Below are positions 14,383 through 15,580 of a stretch of 15,580 nucleotides of DNA, one piece after another; within the stretch, counting starts at the first letter, position 1; every line of letters begins with the position of its first letter. The translations under genes and the position numbers were made by a program. This DNA is from CALBPI01 sp039700805 (GTDB lineage Bacteria > Pseudomonadota > Gammaproteobacteria > Steroidobacterales > Woeseiaceae), in contig JBCAZE010000067.1 of assembly GCA_039700805.1 (NCBI GenBank), positions 1 to 15,580 of the forward strand, read 5' to 3'. Under the pieces are notes generated by a model. That model was not told the DNA's origin. It ran no database searches and saw only the letters and a list, made by a program, of their open reading frames with translations.

Positions 14383-15580
14383 CTAATCGGCCTGCAACGA
14401 AAACGTCAGCGGTACAACAACATGCATCGTTGTGCCTTCGCCTGGCGTGCTCTCGACATCGAGCGTACCGCTCAAACTCTCAATGTAGTCGCGCGCTTGA
14501 TACATGCCGATACCCATTCCTTTCGCGCCCTTTGTGCTGTCAAAGGGCTCGAACAAGCGTCGCTCGATAAACGCTCGATCCATACCGGTACCGGTATCTG
14601 CAATCGATATCTTGCAGCGTACTGGCTGTGTTGATGTCACGTTGCCGTCATTTGTAAGCCCTGATACTGTCACCGATATCGTGCCATCGGACGGGGTTGC
14701 GTCTTGCGCATTGCGCAGAAGATGGTGGATTGCCGAGGCAAGCTTTTCTGCATCTCCGAACATCGGTAGCCGAGCCGCGTCGGTATCTTTGATCACAACC
14801 GGTTGTGGCTTGCGATCGGCAGCCTGTTTGCAGGCGTCGGCCACCAGAACCAACACATCCACCGTGCGATTGGTCCCGACCGTCCCGCCGCTTTGAAGCT
14901 GCTCCAAAAGCCTATTCATGCGTCGCACGGAATTTTCGATGGTGCCGATCGCATCCTCAACAAACGCTGGATTGGATTTGTGTTTCACCGCGTTACTGAC
15001 AACCAAAGACTGCTGTGCGATCAGATTTTTCAGATCATGCATGACGAAAGCAGAAAACCGGTTAAAGACTTCGAACTGACGCGCCTGCGTCAGTTGTTGC
15101 TGCACGCGAGTCTGTTCCAAGAACACTGCAAGCTGCCGACCGACGGTACGCAACAAATCGTGATCTTCGAAATTCAAATCCGGCATCGCAGTTGGGCGAC
15201 TCAAGGATACAACCCCTGTTAGCGTGTCATCGAGCATCAACGGAATGAACAAAACATCCTCCGATACCAACGCTTGGACAGAGGTGAGAGCGCCACTGTA
15301 GTGTTCCGGGTTTTGAATGGCTTGGCGCCCATCCACGACCCAACCTGTAGAGGCAAGAAAAGCGATCAACGGGTGTGAGCGCGCGAGCTCGGGTTCCGAA
15401 TGCCGATAGTTGAAGCTTGCCTGTACTCGAAACAAATGCGGATTCGCCGCATCGCGTTGCCACAATGCGCCGCCATCACTATCGACGATATCCGCTAGCG
15501 CCTCCAGACAGAGCACGGGCATTGGCGCGCGTTCGGAATCCTGCGCCAGGCGCCCGATCAGTTTGAGCCATTCTTCGCGG
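14383..15580 (-). CDS. prsK: XrtA/PEP-CTERM system sensor histidine kinase PrsK, partial (C-terminal part)
   Basis: About 398 C-terminal residues are visible; the frame is open to the right window edge (19 codons beyond ATG 15522, reading EEWLKLIGRLAQDSERAP), so the N-terminal membrane domain lies outside. Numbering from that internal Met, a GAF-like domain covers about 1-140. The dimerisation/phosphoacceptor helix follows, with His162 in FVMHDLKNLIAQ. The ATPase domain has an N-box (HHLLRNAQDA, 266-275), G1 DTGTGM (309-314), F-box FEPFDST (324-330) and G2 GMGIGMYQ (335-342), so all kinase elements are intact. PrsK is the sensor of the PrsK-PrsR pair that controls PEP-CTERM genes through sigma-54. 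The expected downstream prsR is not present; a terminator and the convergent wecB follow instead. Confidence 0.9.
   Translation of the reverse strand, partial: REEWLKLIGRLAQDSERAPMPVLCLEALADIVDSDGGALWQRDAANPHLFRVQASFNYRHSEPELARSHPLIAFLASTGWVVDGRQAIQNPEHYSGALTSVQALVSEDVLFIPLMLDDTLTGVVSLSRPTAMPDLNFEDHDLLRTVGRQLAVFLEQTRVQQQLTQARQFEVFNRFSAFVMHDLKNLIAQQSLVVSNAVKHKSNPAFVEDAIGTIENSVRRMNRLLEQLQSGGTVGTNRTVDVLVLVADACKQAADRKPQPVVIKDTDAARLPMFGDAEKLASAIHHLLRNAQDATPSDGTISVTVSGLTNDGNVTSTQPVRCKISIADTGTGMDRAFIERRLFEPFDSTKGAKGMGIGMYQARDYIESLSGTLDVESTPGEGTTMHVVVPLTFSLQAD

Overview
This window is most of an exopolysaccharide (EPS) locus of the exosortase A (XrtA / EpsH) PEP-CTERM type. Such loci are found in environmental Proteobacteria, mainly beta and gamma. 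The protein styles, moderate GC content and gene set suggest a gammaproteobacterium from water or sediment, but lineage cannot be fixed from this sequence. All coding regions are dense, intact and recognisable; no insertion sequence, phage gene, CRISPR array or rRNA gene was seen.

Layout. On the minus strand, from about 12745 down to position 1, ten genes form one tightly packed operon: prsT-type TPR lipoprotein, short Wza-like export lipoprotein, Wzz-type chain-length determinant, BY-kinase-like autokinase, TIGR03016-type outer-membrane barrel, polysaccharide deacetylase, FemAB-like acyltransferase, TIGR03087-type glycosyltransferase, exosortase A fused to an EpsI domain, and a TIGR03088-type glycosyltransferase cut by the left window edge. 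Spacings run from a 4-base overlap to 35 bases. Upstream of prsT lies a 248-base leader with a CRP-like palindrome, then an aberrant tRNA-like gene (12994-13069). Beyond it, on the plus strand, is wecB (UDP-GlcNAc 2-epimerase). It converges on a minus-strand PrsK-type sensor histidine kinase cut by the right edge, with a probable terminator between the two.

How the parts fit. WecB would supply UDP-ManNAc. The two GT4 enzymes and the FemAB-like protein build or decorate the repeat unit, and the deacetylase removes acetyl groups from it. The Wzz/kinase pair controls chain length. The Wza-like lipoprotein and the barrel probably carry polymer across the periplasm and outer membrane. XrtA cleaves PEP-CTERM proteins, encoded elsewhere, so that they can be anchored in or on the polymer; PrsT is the periplasmic TPR partner. 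PrsK normally controls PEP-CTERM genes through the sigma-54 activator PrsR.

Departures from the usual plan: the XrtA-associated ATPase (TIGR03015) is missing from its normal place between the barrel and the deacetylase; prsR is not downstream of prsK; the tRNA-like gene has a highly irregular anticodon loop and T arm; and no PEP-CTERM substrate, initiating sugar transferase, flippase or polymerase is present in the window. Some of these may lie just outside it.
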